A stretch of 64,000 nucleotides of DNA, from positions 62,001 to 126,000 of the forward strand of contig NZ_JADQAI010000006.1 in assembly GCF_022129235.1 (NCBI RefSeq). Direction: 5' to 3'. The stretch is from Psychrobacter sp. Ps6. Lineage in GTDB: Bacteria > Pseudomonadota > Gammaproteobacteria > Pseudomonadales > Moraxellaceae. The translations under genes were made by a program, and so were the position numbers. Below the pieces are notes generated by a model, which worked only from the letters and a program-made list of their open reading frames with translations, ran no database searches and was not told the origin of the DNA. Below are positions 48,124 through 58,088 of this stretch, in pieces; position 1 is the first letter of the stretch; each line of letters begins with the position of its first letter.

Positions 48124-49265
48124 TGTATTCCCATCTCCATTAACATCATCTGGTTAACCGCATTGACATCAAATTTATCCATAGCCACTTGGCGAGCAGT
48201 ACGACCCATCTTAACAATTAACTCAGGCTCATCGATGAATTTTTGCATAGCTTCAGCCAAGGCGTCCGCATCCTTGACGGGTACCAGATAGCCATTATGC
48301 CCATCAATGACTGTCTCGCGGCAACCTGGCGCATTGGTTGTGATGACCGCGCGACCCATGGCCATTGCCTCTAGCACAGTACGCGGCGTCCCCTCACGAT
48401 AAGAGGGCAACACATAGACGGAGCTGTCTGCGATGGCAGGCTTGACATCTGTAAGCTTGCCTAAAAAACTGACTACTCCATCGTCAATCCAAGCATCCAG
48501 CTCACGCTGCGCAATCGCATCAGGATTGTCATCGACCCAGCCTACCAAGTCAAACTGTATTTGCGGATGACGCGATTTGATAATGGCTGCGGCCTGAGCA
48601 TACTCACGTACCCCTTTTGCGCCAAGCAAACGCGCAATGAGCAAAAATCGCGGTACAGGCACGTCGTTTTCTGTCGGCAATGGCGCAACGCTATATTCTG
48701 ATACATTGACGCCTGAGCCATTGACCACCGTGCTAGGTGTTGATGGCTTTAAAATACCCATTTTTTTAAATAGCGCTTGATCATCAGGATTTTGGAAAAA
48801 GACTTTATCGGCTGTCATCAATGCTGCGGCATATAACTGATGCATCACTTTTTGTAGATTGGACTTTTTGTACCCTACCTCATCTGCCCCACTAAAGGCA
48901 TAGCCAAGCCCTGTGATCAGCGCAAAAATATGCGGCAAACGGGCAAGCTTAGCAGCGAGCGAACCATAAATAACCGGTTTGATGGTATAGCCAAGCACAT
49001 AATCAGGCTTAACTTTCGTCATCAAGCGATACAGCTCAATAATGGTTTTTAAATCTTTTTTGGGATTGGTACCCGTACGTTGCATAGCAATGTCATGGAC
49101 GACATATCCCAATACTACTAGCTGTTCGCGCTCTTCTAGATAATTATTAAATTCAGGTGCCGCTATATGAATTTCAAAGCCTTTATCCTGTATAGCTTTA
49201 ATTAGAGCACCACGGAACTTTAAGATAGAAGCAGGGTAACTGGCTATTATTAGGAATTTACTCAA
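48120..49265 (-). CDS. Glycosyltransferase family 4, PglA/CapM-like
   Basis: GT-B retaining transferase acting on the cytoplasmic face, probably adding the second sugar to the Und-PP-linked bacillosamine-type sugar, as PglA does in Campylobacter. Features over 381 residues: FLIIASYPASILKFRGALIKAIQ, HIFALITGLGYAFSG, and the C-terminal E-x7-E donor motif in EGTPRTVLEAMAMGR followed by TNAPGCRETVIDG. Overlaps of four bases with both neighbours indicate one transcript. Its base composition resembles the outer capsule genes rather than the AT-rich cassette that begins just beyond it. Confidence 0.88.
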   Translation of the reverse strand: MSKFLIIASYPASILKFRGALIKAIQDKGFEIHIAAPEFNNYLEEREQLVVLGYVVHDIAMQRTGTNPKKDLKTIIELYRLMTKVKPDYVLGYTIKPVIYGSLAAKLARLPHIFALITGLGYAFSGADEVGYKKSNLQKVMHQLYAAALMTADKVFFQNPDDQALFKKMGILKPSTPSTVVNGSGVNVSEYSVAPLPTENDVPVPRFLLIARLLGAKGVREYAQAAAIIKSRHPQIQFDLVGWVDDNPDAIAQRELDAWIDDGVVSFLGKLTDVKPAIADSSVYVLPSYREGTPRTVLEAMAMGRAVITTNAPGCRETVIDGHNGYLVPVKDADALAEAMQKFIDEPELIVKMGRTARQVAMDKFDVNAVNQMMLMEMGIQ

Positions 49266-50440
49266 ACCAAACTCCTTTTAACTATATCTCTAGCTGACTT
49301 CCAAAACTTTGAACGACGTTGTTTTAAAACGCTTTGGTCGTATTCTTTGGATTTCTTATAATTCAACTCACCTTGCTCGAATCTAAGTTGTTGAGAGTTT
49401 ATAAAAAAATCTATTTTTTTCGCTAGAGCTATTGAGTCGTATGGTTTTATCAAAGCATCTTTAGATAGTAGCTCAGGAATACCACCTACATCAGTTGCTA
49501 TTGCGGGTAAGCCGACACTCATCGCTTCGATTAAAGCACGAGGTAGACCTTCGGTATAGCTTGGCTGAATATACAAGTCTAATGAACTCAACCATTTAGC
49601 AACTTCATCTCCACCTTTGAGGATACCATCAAAGAAAACCAAGTCATTTACACCTAGTGCTTTCGCTACAGATTTGTAATGACTTTCTAAAGAACCAGAT
49701 CCTAATATATGTAGTTCAACATTTTCCATACTATTTCTTAGGAAGCCAATAGCTTTAATCGCTTCGGCTATGCCTTTATAATGATTATTAAAAGAGCCAA
49801 TTAATCCGATCTTGAAATTTCTTTCATTGACTTCATAGTCTTTAATATCAATAAATCTTTCTTGTATTGATACCTCAACATTTGAAGCATAGCTTGAAAT
49901 ACCATCAGTTGGATATTTTTTTTGAAGAGCCAACCGAGTTACATAAATGACACCATCAGATCTTTTTATAAAAAATTTATTTAACCCTGAAAAAGCATAA
50001 ACGAATACCTTAAAAAAAAAATTTATATTTTCTTTAGATGTTGTGAGTGCTTCTTGAGGATCACCAACAAGCTCAATAAAATACTTCTTTTTTATAAAAG
50101 CATTTAAAATTAAAGCATAAACCCCTAGAAAACTTGGTAACCGTACAATAATAAAGTCAGAATTCGATATATCTCGGATAATACATCTACTATTTTCAAT
50201 TAAAAAAACTGAAAAAATATTTGGGAATTGCAACCCTTTAACAGAATTAAAAGTAATGTTATCTAACTCTATCTTAGATAGATTACTATTGTTAGCTATC
50301 TCTTCCATTCGACTAACTACTACTAGTTTTTCAGAAAGTGAAATATAGCGAGAAAAAACCTCGTCTGTAATTTTTCCTTCAGAAAAATATTTATCCTTAA
50401 TTTTCTTAAACTTATGATCATGAACAAAAGTAATATTCAT
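49262..50440 (-). CDS. Glycosyltransferase family 4 (AT-rich cassette)
   Basis: Predicted cytoplasmic-face GT-B transferase of the capsule repeat; donor and linkage unknown. The 392 residues have a poorly recognisable acceptor half and a clear donor half: FKIGLIGSFNNHYKGI, LHILGSGSLESHY and E-x7-E in EGLPRALIEAMSVGLPAIATDVGGIPELL. It overlaps both neighbours by four bases. The codons are much richer in A/T than those of pglC or pglD, as for the next six kilobases. Confidence 0.87.
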   Translation of the reverse strand: MNITFVHDHKFKKIKDKYFSEGKITDEVFSRYISLSEKLVVVSRMEEIANNSNLSKIELDNITFNSVKGLQFPNIFSVFLIENSRCIIRDISNSDFIIVRLPSFLGVYALILNAFIKKKYFIELVGDPQEALTTSKENINFFFKVFVYAFSGLNKFFIKRSDGVIYVTRLALQKKYPTDGISSYASNVEVSIQERFIDIKDYEVNERNFKIGLIGSFNNHYKGIAEAIKAIGFLRNSMENVELHILGSGSLESHYKSVAKALGVNDLVFFDGILKGGDEVAKWLSSLDLYIQPSYTEGLPRALIEAMSVGLPAIATDVGGIPELLSKDALIKPYDSIALAKKIDFFINSQQLRFEQGELNYKKSKEYDQSVLKQRRSKFWKSARDIVKRSLV

Positions 50441-51537
50441 ATGAACAACCTTTCATAAAAAGCATTAAAACACTTATCCGCATCAAACTTTTCAATAACT
50501 TGCTGTTGATAAAGTACATTTTTTTGTGGTCGATTTTTATAATTAAGTTCTAACGCTTTAACAAAAGAATCTATATCTTTTGGATTGTACAAGTTTTTTA
50601 GATCGAGAACTGTTTCTTTTATAGATTCAATATTAGAAGCAACATAAGGTAATCCTATCATCATTGCTTCAATCAATGCATTTGGCTGTCCTTCTGTAAT
50701 TGAAGGAAAAAAGTAACAATCCATAGTATTTAAGAATTTTGAAATATCGCTTCGATTCTCAAAAACTAAAATCCTACTATCTAGTTTTTTAGTTTTCAAG
50801 ATATCTTGGAGGTTATTCTTGACTCCGTTACCGCATAAAATAAAGTATATATCGTCATAGTTTTTTACTAATATTTCAGCTACAGATAAAATAGTCTTGT
50901 GATTCTTCGCTGGATTGTAACGTCCTGTATGTCCTACGACAAAAGCCGTATCAGGGATACTAAACTCTTGTCTTAGATTTCCTGACTCTTTTAAGAAGAG
51001 TTCAGCATTTATACCGTTCTTTATAATTTCAAATCTACTATCGTTTTCCCAATATTTCGAAAAAAAGTAATCTAATCCAGCTTTAGAATTTGAAAGAATA
51101 TCTGTAGCGTATTTTTTCACCATCATTTTTACTAGTCTGTCATATGAGTTTCTGAATATGTCTGACTTAAAACGATTAGTAGAGCTTCTATAAAAAGCTA
51201 CTCTTTTATGAATACCAGCCTTATGAGCTACTAATAAAACTAAACCAGAAAAATTTCCTGTGAAATCACAAACAGAAGATATTTCATTATCTACAAAAAA
51301 TGAATTTAAAGACATAGTATTTCTATAATTAAAGAAACCTATTTCCTTTTTTATTATAACTAAATTAATTATTTCACTATATGCATTTTCTAACTGACCA
51401 CCTTTTCCACTTTTGCAATAAACATAAATATTTTTGAAATTACTATGATTTTCCTTTAAAAAACGAAGTAAATAGTTTTCAATACCGCCGCTATCTAAGC
51501 TGTTTACAAAAAATACAATTTTATCATTTTGAGTCAT
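50437..51537 (-). CDS. Glycosyltransferase family 4 (AT-rich cassette)
   Basis: A 366-residue GT-B transferase. The N-terminal SLDSGGIENYLLRFL is typical of the GT4 opening that binds the acceptor, the linker has FVVGHTGRYNPAKNH, and the donor site is E-x7-E in EGQPNALIEAMMIGLPYVASNIESIKETV. It starts one base after the wzy stop and overlaps the next transferase by four bases. Specificity cannot be read from the sequence. Confidence 0.88.
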   Translation of the reverse strand: MTQNDKIVFFVNSLDSGGIENYLLRFLKENHSNFKNIYVYCKSGKGGQLENAYSEIINLVIIKKEIGFFNYRNTMSLNSFFVDNEISSVCDFTGNFSGLVLLVAHKAGIHKRVAFYRSSTNRFKSDIFRNSYDRLVKMMVKKYATDILSNSKAGLDYFFSKYWENDSRFEIIKNGINAELFLKESGNLRQEFSIPDTAFVVGHTGRYNPAKNHKTILSVAEILVKNYDDIYFILCGNGVKNNLQDILKTKKLDSRILVFENRSDISKFLNTMDCYFFPSITEGQPNALIEAMMIGLPYVASNIESIKETVLDLKNLYNPKDIDSFVKALELNYKNRPQKNVLYQQQVIEKFDADKCFNAFYERLFI

Positions 51538-51538
51538 A

Positions 51539-52822
51539 TCATATCCTTTTCCATACTACTTTCTTATTCCGTTTTAAAAGAAATAAAATAAGCAACAATA
51601 TCAGAACCATAAAAGCTATAGGCTGAATTAATAGTAATAATACCAATACTAAATAAGTTAATAAGTGAGTGAAAATCGAATTTATATTTGAGATATACCT
51701 TATTAATAAAATGTAAAAAACTGGAAAAGCAAATAACCCAAACCATCCTAGATTCGAAATACTTTCTGATAAAAAAGAGGTAGTGAGCCCCCAACCATAT
51801 AAATAATCATTACCAAAGTTACCAAATGCTGAGTTTGTAAAGTAGACCGCATAAGGATATGGCTTTTCAGGATAAATCGATCTTGGAATAAAAAAAGTTA
51901 ATAAAAATAGATACGAAGCTCCTTTAAATGGTAAAACAGAATTATTATTAAATAACTCGTGATATATTACAAATTTAACTCCATAATCACGGCTAAAATC
52001 TACTCTTAGATTTGTTATTACCTCTAGAAGGCTAGAGCCAGATTCTATATTCTTTCCATATAATTTCATAAAAACAGCTGTGAGCAATAAAAATATTACT
52101 GCAATCAGTGAAAGTTTTCTTCGACTAACAGCTTTAGAGATAAATAGTATTGCGATCTGTACCATAAAAAATACTACTACGATACTTCGCTTACCATGCA
52201 AGTAAAAATTAATTAATAAAAGTATACTAATAAAAAATATAGGAATAAGATATTTAAACGAATTATTATTATTTATAGACTTAATATAGTAGAGATTGGC
52301 TAACGTACTTAATAAGGTTGAAGCAAGCACTAGTTTACTTATGACACCTTGAACTGCAGGACCTTCATATCTATTTCGATCCGTATAATCCATATAAAAA
52401 TCTAGGCTACCAGTATAAAAAACAAGTATAATTGGAATAAAAATCAAAGCCCAATACAAGTATTTATATTTTTTAAATAATATAGAAAAACGATATATTT
52501 GGTTCTTCAAATTTTCTGTACCGATAGATGAACTTTTAACCATTAGATAAGAAAACAACACCAATATTATTGATATATAAATATTATAAAAAATAGTAGT
52601 TTTCTCATCAAGAAGAGCCTCACGCATTACATAAGTGGAACTTGGTCCAATAAACTTAGTTCCTACTAAAAAATCTAATACTTCTGGTAAGATATAGAAT
52701 ATAATTAGTACTGGAATAATAAAATAGTAGGCGTTTATTGCTCCTCTTAGAAAACCTTTGACTAATAAAGTTATGGAAAACAGACAAATTATATATAGTA
52801 AGAAATAACTTATTAAGAGCAT
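51539..52822 (-). CDS. wzy: Capsule repeat-unit polymerase (Wzy-type)
   Basis: Integral inner-membrane protein of 427 residues with about ten to twelve hydrophobic helices, very rich in Ile, Leu, Phe and Tyr. A sizeable periplasmic loop lies in the C-terminal half (ELFNNNSVLPFKGASYLF to FGNDYLYGWGLTTSFLSES). Wzy proteins have little sequence conservation; the call rests on topology, length and its place between wzx and the transferases. One 60-base sample here (51661-51720) has only 11 G or C. Confidence 0.8.
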   Translation of the reverse strand: MLLISYFLLYIICLFSITLLVKGFLRGAINAYYFIIPVLIIFYILPEVLDFLVGTKFIGPSSTYVMREALLDEKTTIFYNIYISIILVLFSYLMVKSSSIGTENLKNQIYRFSILFKKYKYLYWALIFIPIILVFYTGSLDFYMDYTDRNRYEGPAVQGVISKLVLASTLLSTLANLYYIKSINNNNSFKYLIPIFFISILLLINFYLHGKRSIVVVFFMVQIAILFISKAVSRRKLSLIAVIFLLLTAVFMKLYGKNIESGSSLLEVITNLRVDFSRDYGVKFVIYHELFNNNSVLPFKGASYLFLLTFFIPRSIYPEKPYPYAVYFTNSAFGNFGNDYLYGWGLTTSFLSESISNLGWFGLFAFPVFYILLIRYISNINSIFTHLLTYLVLVLLLLIQPIAFMVLILLLILFLLKRNKKVVWKRI

Positions 52823-52944
52823 AGCCTATTATACCAATAGAAATAGAAAGTTGTAATGATTCTATAAGGTTTTGAATCATTCAATCTTGTGGATTAAAGT
52901 TATTTTCAATTCATTCTAAATTATCATTCCAATAACCTATAAAA

Positions 52945-54255
52945 TCATAACTCTGAATATACGTACATTATCTTTCCTGTTTGTGTTAGGTCTATACGTT
53001 CACAAAAGTTAACTTTAATACGTATGTCAGGGAGTTCTGTCATAATTCTATTTAATACTGCTTCTAACTCATCTGAATTAAAAGGCTCATTTTTAACGAT
53101 ATTTAACTCTAATAAGTTGATATCTTTTTGTATTAATTGAAATGATTTAATACTAGGTTTAGCGAAAAATAGCGTTGTAAAGAATTGTCCATCAATTTTA
53201 GTACCATCAGCCTTATGAATGACACCTAAAGTTCTACCTGTAACTTTATCCATTTTTAAAGTACCAAACTCTAGATCATCACCTTTTACCGCTCTATCTC
53301 CGATCTTATAACGAATTAGTGGCATATAAAAATTATTTAAAGTTGTAATAACAATTTCACCTTCTTCACCCTTTTTAACAGGCTGATTATCATCATCTAA
53401 TATTTCTAAAAATAAATTGTCATAAAAAACAAACATTCCTTCATTTTCATGAGCTTCAGATGCAATTGCGGATACCTCTCTTGAACCATAAAAGTTGTAG
53501 ACATGCGCATTATTAAAAGCCTTACTTATTTCATCTCTCATCTCAGGGTATAACGGCCCTGTAGTACAATGAATTACAGGCTTACATTTAATTTTTATAT
53601 TATTTTTATTAATATATTTAGCCATATCGTAAACAGAGTGTACATAGGCTTTAATAAAGATAGGTTTCGTTGAATTAATTTGCTCAATGTAACGACTGAT
53701 TATTTCATCGCTCATCACAAATGTATTAAGTGTCAGCCTATTGTTTAAGAAATTTTTGAAGTTAAAACTAGTGTGGGTACTGTGCATGTCTCTTTCAGCC
53801 CCCCACAAGTCAATAGACTTTCCAAATATATCAACTTTATTCAACTCTAATGCATAATAGTAAGCAGCTTGCCCGTGAATATTTTGAGTATTAGTTCTAA
53901 AGAACGTCAATGGCTCACCAGTAGAGCCACCAGATGTTGCCTTATTCACTTCATCAATTTTTTTATATGACTGGTTGATCAGAGCATCAGGATTATCTCT
54001 AACCATGTCTTTGGTTAAAACGGGTATTTTACAAAACTCTGAATAGGTCAGATTTTTAAGATCACAATGCCCTTGCATAGACTTATAAAAAGAAATATTT
54101 GAGAATGCCATATCTAAAACAACGAGTAACTTGTTTTTTTGATATATCAAGTTCGAACTATAATTATTGATATCACGGCTCTTTAATAGCTTTAATATCT
54201 CTATAGCTTTTTTAGATCTCAGTCTTCTATAAATCATAGTTAGTGATTGTTTCAT
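52945..54255 (-). CDS. CapK-like adenylate-forming ligase (phenylacetate-CoA ligase family)
   Basis: Relative of PaaK/CapK AMP-forming ligases. The ATG at 54255, preceded by AGAAGG, gives 436 residues; a TTG at 54273 is weaker. Motifs: the phosphate-binding ATSGGSTGEPLTF near 106-118, YNFYGSREVSA (adenine-binding region), YKIGDRA with the ribose-binding Asp, and a C-terminal TQTGKI with the lysine that usually catalyses adenylation. The substrate is unknown. Homologues occur in many polysaccharide clusters without an established role; attaching an acyl or amino-acyl group to a sugar is the obvious possibility but unproven. It lies between wzx and wzy in the AT-rich cassette. Confidence 0.85.
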   Translation of the reverse strand: MKQSLTMIYRRLRSKKAIEILKLLKSRDINNYSSNLIYQKNKLLVVLDMAFSNISFYKSMQGHCDLKNLTYSEFCKIPVLTKDMVRDNPDALINQSYKKIDEVNKATSGGSTGEPLTFFRTNTQNIHGQAAYYYALELNKVDIFGKSIDLWGAERDMHSTHTSFNFKNFLNNRLTLNTFVMSDEIISRYIEQINSTKPIFIKAYVHSVYDMAKYINKNNIKIKCKPVIHCTTGPLYPEMRDEISKAFNNAHVYNFYGSREVSAIASEAHENEGMFVFYDNLFLEILDDDNQPVKKGEEGEIVITTLNNFYMPLIRYKIGDRAVKGDDLEFGTLKMDKVTGRTLGVIHKADGTKIDGQFFTTLFFAKPSIKSFQLIQKDINLLELNIVKNEPFNSDELEAVLNRIMTELPDIRIKVNFCERIDLTQTGKIMYVYSEL

Positions 54256-54440
54256 TTTAGAACCTTCTATCAAAAAATTATTAGACCCAAAATAATCAAT
54301 AACCTCTGATTATTTTTATTACTTTATCAGCATACTTTTTAGAAAAACCTATATTTTTTAACCAGATTTTTCGATTTATAATACGCAATCAATGTTAAGA
54401 AAAGGTGTTTTCTCTATGTGTATGGCTATTGGCATATCAA

Positions 54441-55700
54441 CTATCTCTGTTTTTCGATTTGTTTAGCTTCATACAGAATACTCAAACCTAAAATGGCTCG
54501 TGTTAATGTTATCGTAATAGCTGCACCTATATAGCCATACAGTATCACTAATGGAAAAGCGGATACAAATCCAATGAAGGAACAAACAACAGTTATATTT
54601 CTTAGTTTTTTCTCATATCCCTTTACAATCATAAAATTTGTACCAAAAGTACTAATTAGCGCCGAAAAAATGATAGATATAGACATAATTCTAAGGATTA
54701 TGACAGCGCTTACAAACTCTTCTGTATAGAAGAATCTTATTATGAATGGCGCTAATATCAATAAACTTATACATGCAAATATAGATAGATAAATATTAAT
54801 TTTAGCGTATAAATTGTGCGAATCTATTTTTCTAGATAGTAGCGGGAAAAATACTCTTGATACAATTAAGAGAAATTGCTGACTTATATTTATAAACTTG
54901 CTACCAGCATCTAACAACCCATTGGCAACACTACCACCATAAAACCCAAGCAGTACTACAGAAAAACTATTGTATAAGTTTGGCATTATATTGTTTATGA
55001 ATACATCAGTGCTGCCTTTGATCGTTTTAAATATTTCTATTAATTTTGGTCTATGAATTTTTATCTTCCATTTTGCTAAGATTATGTACATAGCGATTAA
55101 ACCACTTACTATAAACCCTAGGCTTATAAATAATGGTTGTAGAATAAAATCCGACTTTTCCTTTATAAAAACAAAAACTAATAAAGTGAAAACTAATTTG
55201 CTAGAAAGACTAAGAATGGTGATGAATTTCATTCTTTCCATAGCTTGAAAAAACCATTCAGGAAAAATTATATTTCCTGGTATCAATAAAAAGCTTACGA
55301 GAAGAATATTTTTATTTTCTCTAAAATATGGAATAAAAGCTATTGCGATCATTAGGATTAATAGTGATATAAACATCAATACTATTCTTGCCCATAGCAC
55401 ATTACTAAATATCTCAGAAACTTTATTCAGATTTTCTTTGCTTAATGCTACATCCCTAGTAGCTGTATAATTAAAACCCCAGTCAGATATAGTTTTAAAC
55501 CAAACGATAACTGCCGCTGCAAAAGCTATTTTACCAAAGCCTTCTACGCCAATGACCCTAGCAAGATAAGGGATAGTAAGTAAGGGAAAAATATAGCTAG
55601 CGATTTGCAATAGCATTAAATATCCAAAATTACTAGCTACTGTTTTACCATCTTTACTTTTTTTGAGGCGTTCTAAAGTAGATTTTAATTTACTAATCAT
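54441..55700 (-). CDS. wzx: Oligosaccharide repeat-unit flippase (Wzx)
   Basis: MOP-superfamily exporter that flips the Und-PP-linked repeat unit across the inner membrane. The 419 residues have about twelve helices and the RfbX-type N-terminus (VASNFGYLMLLQIASYIFPLLTIPYLARVIGVEGFGKIAFA). It starts one base before the upstream epimerase stop region, in the same transcript, and begins the AT-rich cassette. The 185 bases to the CapK-like gene hold no gene. Confidence 0.9.
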   Translation of the reverse strand: MISKLKSTLERLKKSKDGKTVASNFGYLMLLQIASYIFPLLTIPYLARVIGVEGFGKIAFAAAVIVWFKTISDWGFNYTATRDVALSKENLNKVSEIFSNVLWARIVLMFISLLILMIAIAFIPYFRENKNILLVSFLLIPGNIIFPEWFFQAMERMKFITILSLSSKLVFTLLVFVFIKEKSDFILQPLFISLGFIVSGLIAMYIILAKWKIKIHRPKLIEIFKTIKGSTDVFINNIMPNLYNSFSVVLLGFYGGSVANGLLDAGSKFINISQQFLLIVSRVFFPLLSRKIDSHNLYAKINIYLSIFACISLLILAPFIIRFFYTEEFVSAVIILRIMSISIIFSALISTFGTNFMIVKGYEKKLRNITVVCSFIGFVSAFPLVILYGYIGAAITITLTRAILGLSILYEAKQIEKQR

Positions 55701-55701
55701 A

Positions 55702-56724
55702 TTATTTTAGTGACTTAACGTACCAAGGCATTGCTTTCTCAATACCCTGAATGATGTCAAACTGCGGTGCATAGCCTAAAGCATTCTGGATTTTACCAAT
55801 GTCTGCCTGACTGTGACGCACATCCCCTACTCTAAAGTCTCTGTACACAGGAGATTCATCGTAACCAACCCCACTAACTGCCAAATTGTCTTGTAGTGCG
55901 GTAAACAGCGTATTCAATGTCGTACGCCCACCGACAGCGACGTTATAGACTTCGTTTTTGGCGTCATCAGTGGCAGTTGCAGCCAAGATATTAGCCTGTA
56001 CCGCATTTTCAATAAAGTTAAAGTCACGACTGGTCTCGCCATCGCCGTTGATAAAGACTTCATTGCCTGTAATCATCGCCGCAGTCCATTTAGGAATGAC
56101 TGCCGCATACGCACCATCTGGCGTTTGACGCTTACCAAAGATATTGAAATAACGCAGGCCGATGGTCTTAAAGCCATAAGTACGTGCAAATACTTCTGCA
56201 TATAGTTCGTTGACATACTTTGTTACCGCGTAAGGTGAAAGCGGTTTGCCAATGTTATCTTCGACCTTAGGTAGTGCTGGATGATCCCCATAGGTAGAGC
56301 TGCTAGCGGCATAGGTGAAGCTAGACACTTCAGCATCACGAGCAGCAGTCAATATGTTTAAAAAGCCTGTAATATTTGCACTATTGGTAGTGATTGGATC
56401 TTTGATAGAGCGTGGTACAGAACCTAGTGCTGCCTGATGTAACACATAGTCTACACCAGCGCAGGCTGTTTGGCAGTCTTCAAAGCTACGGATATCACCT
56501 TCGATAAAACGAAAGTTTTGCCACTGCTTATCACTCACTTGTGACTGTACTTCATCCAAGTTGTGCTGAAACCCTGTGGCAAAATTATCCAACCCTACAA
56601 CGCTCTGATTAAGTTTTAGTAAGGTCTCGAGCAAATTTGAGCCAATGAACCCTGCGACACCTGTAATCAGCCATGTTTTTTTATCTGTTAACAGTTCTTC
56701 TTTGACTTGTTCATACTTTGACAT
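55702..56724 (-). CDS. tviC: UDP-N-acetylhexosamine C4-epimerase (WbpP/TviC-like)
   Basis: Extended SDR interconverting UDP-GlcNAc/UDP-GalNAc or their uronic acids. The ATG at 56724 gives 340 residues. Motifs: [14 protein letters not shown] for NAD, the serine in [16 protein letters not shown] and YAVTKYVNE (Tyr-x3-Lys), and the long N-terminus before the Rossmann fold seen in WbpP. Paired with the TviB-like dehydrogenase immediately upstream it implies UDP-GalNAcA as a capsule precursor, as in Vi antigen and Pseudomonas O6. Confidence 0.9.
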   Translation of the reverse strand: MSKYEQVKEELLTDKKTWLITGVAGFIGSNLLETLLKLNQSVVGLDNFATGFQHNLDEVQSQVSDKQWQNFRFIEGDIRSFEDCQTACAGVDYVLHQAALGSVPRSIKDPITTNSANITGFLNILTAARDAEVSSFTYAASSSTYGDHPALPKVEDNIGKPLSPYAVTKYVNELYAEVFARTYGFKTIGLRYFNIFGKRQTPDGAYAAVIPKWTAAMITGNEVFINGDGETSRDFNFIENAVQANILAATATDDAKNEVYNVAVGGRTTLNTLFTALQDNLAVSGVGYDESPVYRDFRVGDVRHSQADIGKIQNALGYAPQFDIIQGIEKAMPWYVKSLK

Positions 56725-56754
56725 AATGCTTTCCAATCTTAATGTATGGATGAT

Positions 56755-58032
56755 TTATAGACGAATATCAGTTTCATCTTTGGTAAACAGATACTTCAAG
56801 TCATACAATACATGATTGTCACGACCTAAATTTCGAATGGCAGAGACGCCCATAGCTGCAAACTCTTGATGTGCTACCGCTAGGATAATACCATCGTATT
56901 GACCAACACTTGGCTCAGTGATTGGTGAAATATTATATTCATGCTCAGCTTCGCTGGCATCAACCCATGGATCATAGACATCAACATCAATGTTATATTC
57001 TTGCAGTTCATGCACAATATCAATAATTTTGGTATTACGTACATCTGGGCAATTTTCTTTAAAACTCAGTCCTAGGATTAGTACTTTAGCGCCTTCTACT
57101 TGAATACGCTTTTTGATCATGGTTTTGATCAGCTGTGTAGTGACATATTCACCCATACCATCATTAAGGCGGCGTCCTGCCAAGATAATCTCAGGGTTAT
57201 AGCCAATCGCTTGTGCTTTATGGGTTAGATAGTAAGGGTCAACGCCGATACAGTGCCCACCGACCAGACCTGGACGGAATGGTAAGAAGTTCCATTTGGT
57301 ACCTGCCGCTTCTAACACGGCTTGCGTATCGATACCCATCTTATTGAAGATGACTGCAAGCTCGTTAATGAGAGCGATATTGACATCGCGCTGCGTATTT
57401 TCAATGACCTTTGCTGCCTCAGCAACCTTAATGGATGCTGCTTTATGCGTACCTGCAGTAATAACAAGGTTGTACACTTCGTCTACTAAGTCAGCGACCT
57501 CTGGCGTGGAGCCCGCAGTTACCTTCAAGATATTGGTGACACGGTGCTCTTTATCACCTGGGTTAATACGTTCTGGGCTATAACCCGCATAAAAATCTTT
57601 ATTGAAAGTAAGCCCTGATACCTGCTCTAATACAGGAATACAAACTTCTTCAGTCGCGCCAGGATAAACGGTTGATTCATAAACGACGATATCACCTTTT
57701 TCTAGAACACTGCCGATTGCTTCCGATGCTTTTATAAGCGGTGTTAAGTCAGGTTGTTTGTAGTCATCAATAGGCGTGGGTACAGTCACAATAAAGAAAT
57801 TACATTCTTTCAAAGCGTTAATATCTGAGCTATAGCTCAACTGGGTGGCCTGTGCCAGCTCTTCTGCACTGACTTCTAGCGTATGGTCAATACCTGATGA
57901 CAACTCACCAATACGTTTTGCATTAATATCGAAGCCAATCACAGGACGATATTTGCCAAACTCTACTGCCAACGGCAAGCCGACGTAGCCTAAACCAATT
58001 ACTGCGATTTTAATATCATTAACAGTTAACAT
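56755..58032 (-). CDS. tviB: UDP-N-acetylhexosamine 6-dehydrogenase (TviB/WbpO-like)
   Basis: Oxidises UDP-GlcNAc or UDP-GalNAc to the uronic acid with two NAD. The 425 residues begin [18 protein letters not shown] (NAD site); the central domain has [19 protein letters not shown], and the catalytic cysteine lies in [16 protein letters not shown]. The C-terminal domain includes [15 protein letters not shown]. It is 30 bases before the epimerase gene. Similarity is to the TviB/WbpO group rather than UDP-glucose dehydrogenase. Confidence 0.92.
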   Translation of the reverse strand: MLTVNDIKIAVIGLGYVGLPLAVEFGKYRPVIGFDINAKRIGELSSGIDHTLEVSAEELAQATQLSYSSDINALKECNFFIVTVPTPIDDYKQPDLTPLIKASEAIGSVLEKGDIVVYESTVYPGATEEVCIPVLEQVSGLTFNKDFYAGYSPERINPGDKEHRVTNILKVTAGSTPEVADLVDEVYNLVITAGTHKAASIKVAEAAKVIENTQRDVNIALINELAVIFNKMGIDTQAVLEAAGTKWNFLPFRPGLVGGHCIGVDPYYLTHKAQAIGYNPEIILAGRRLNDGMGEYVTTQLIKTMIKKRIQVEGAKVLILGLSFKENCPDVRNTKIIDIVHELQEYNIDVDVYDPWVDASEAEHEYNISPITEPSVGQYDGIILAVAHQEFAAMGVSAIRNLGRDNHVLYDLKYLFTKDETDIRL

Positions 58033-58088
58033 GATGGTTCCTCAAAAATTTATTACTCATTGTTTAAAATTATATTACTGATCAAGTG

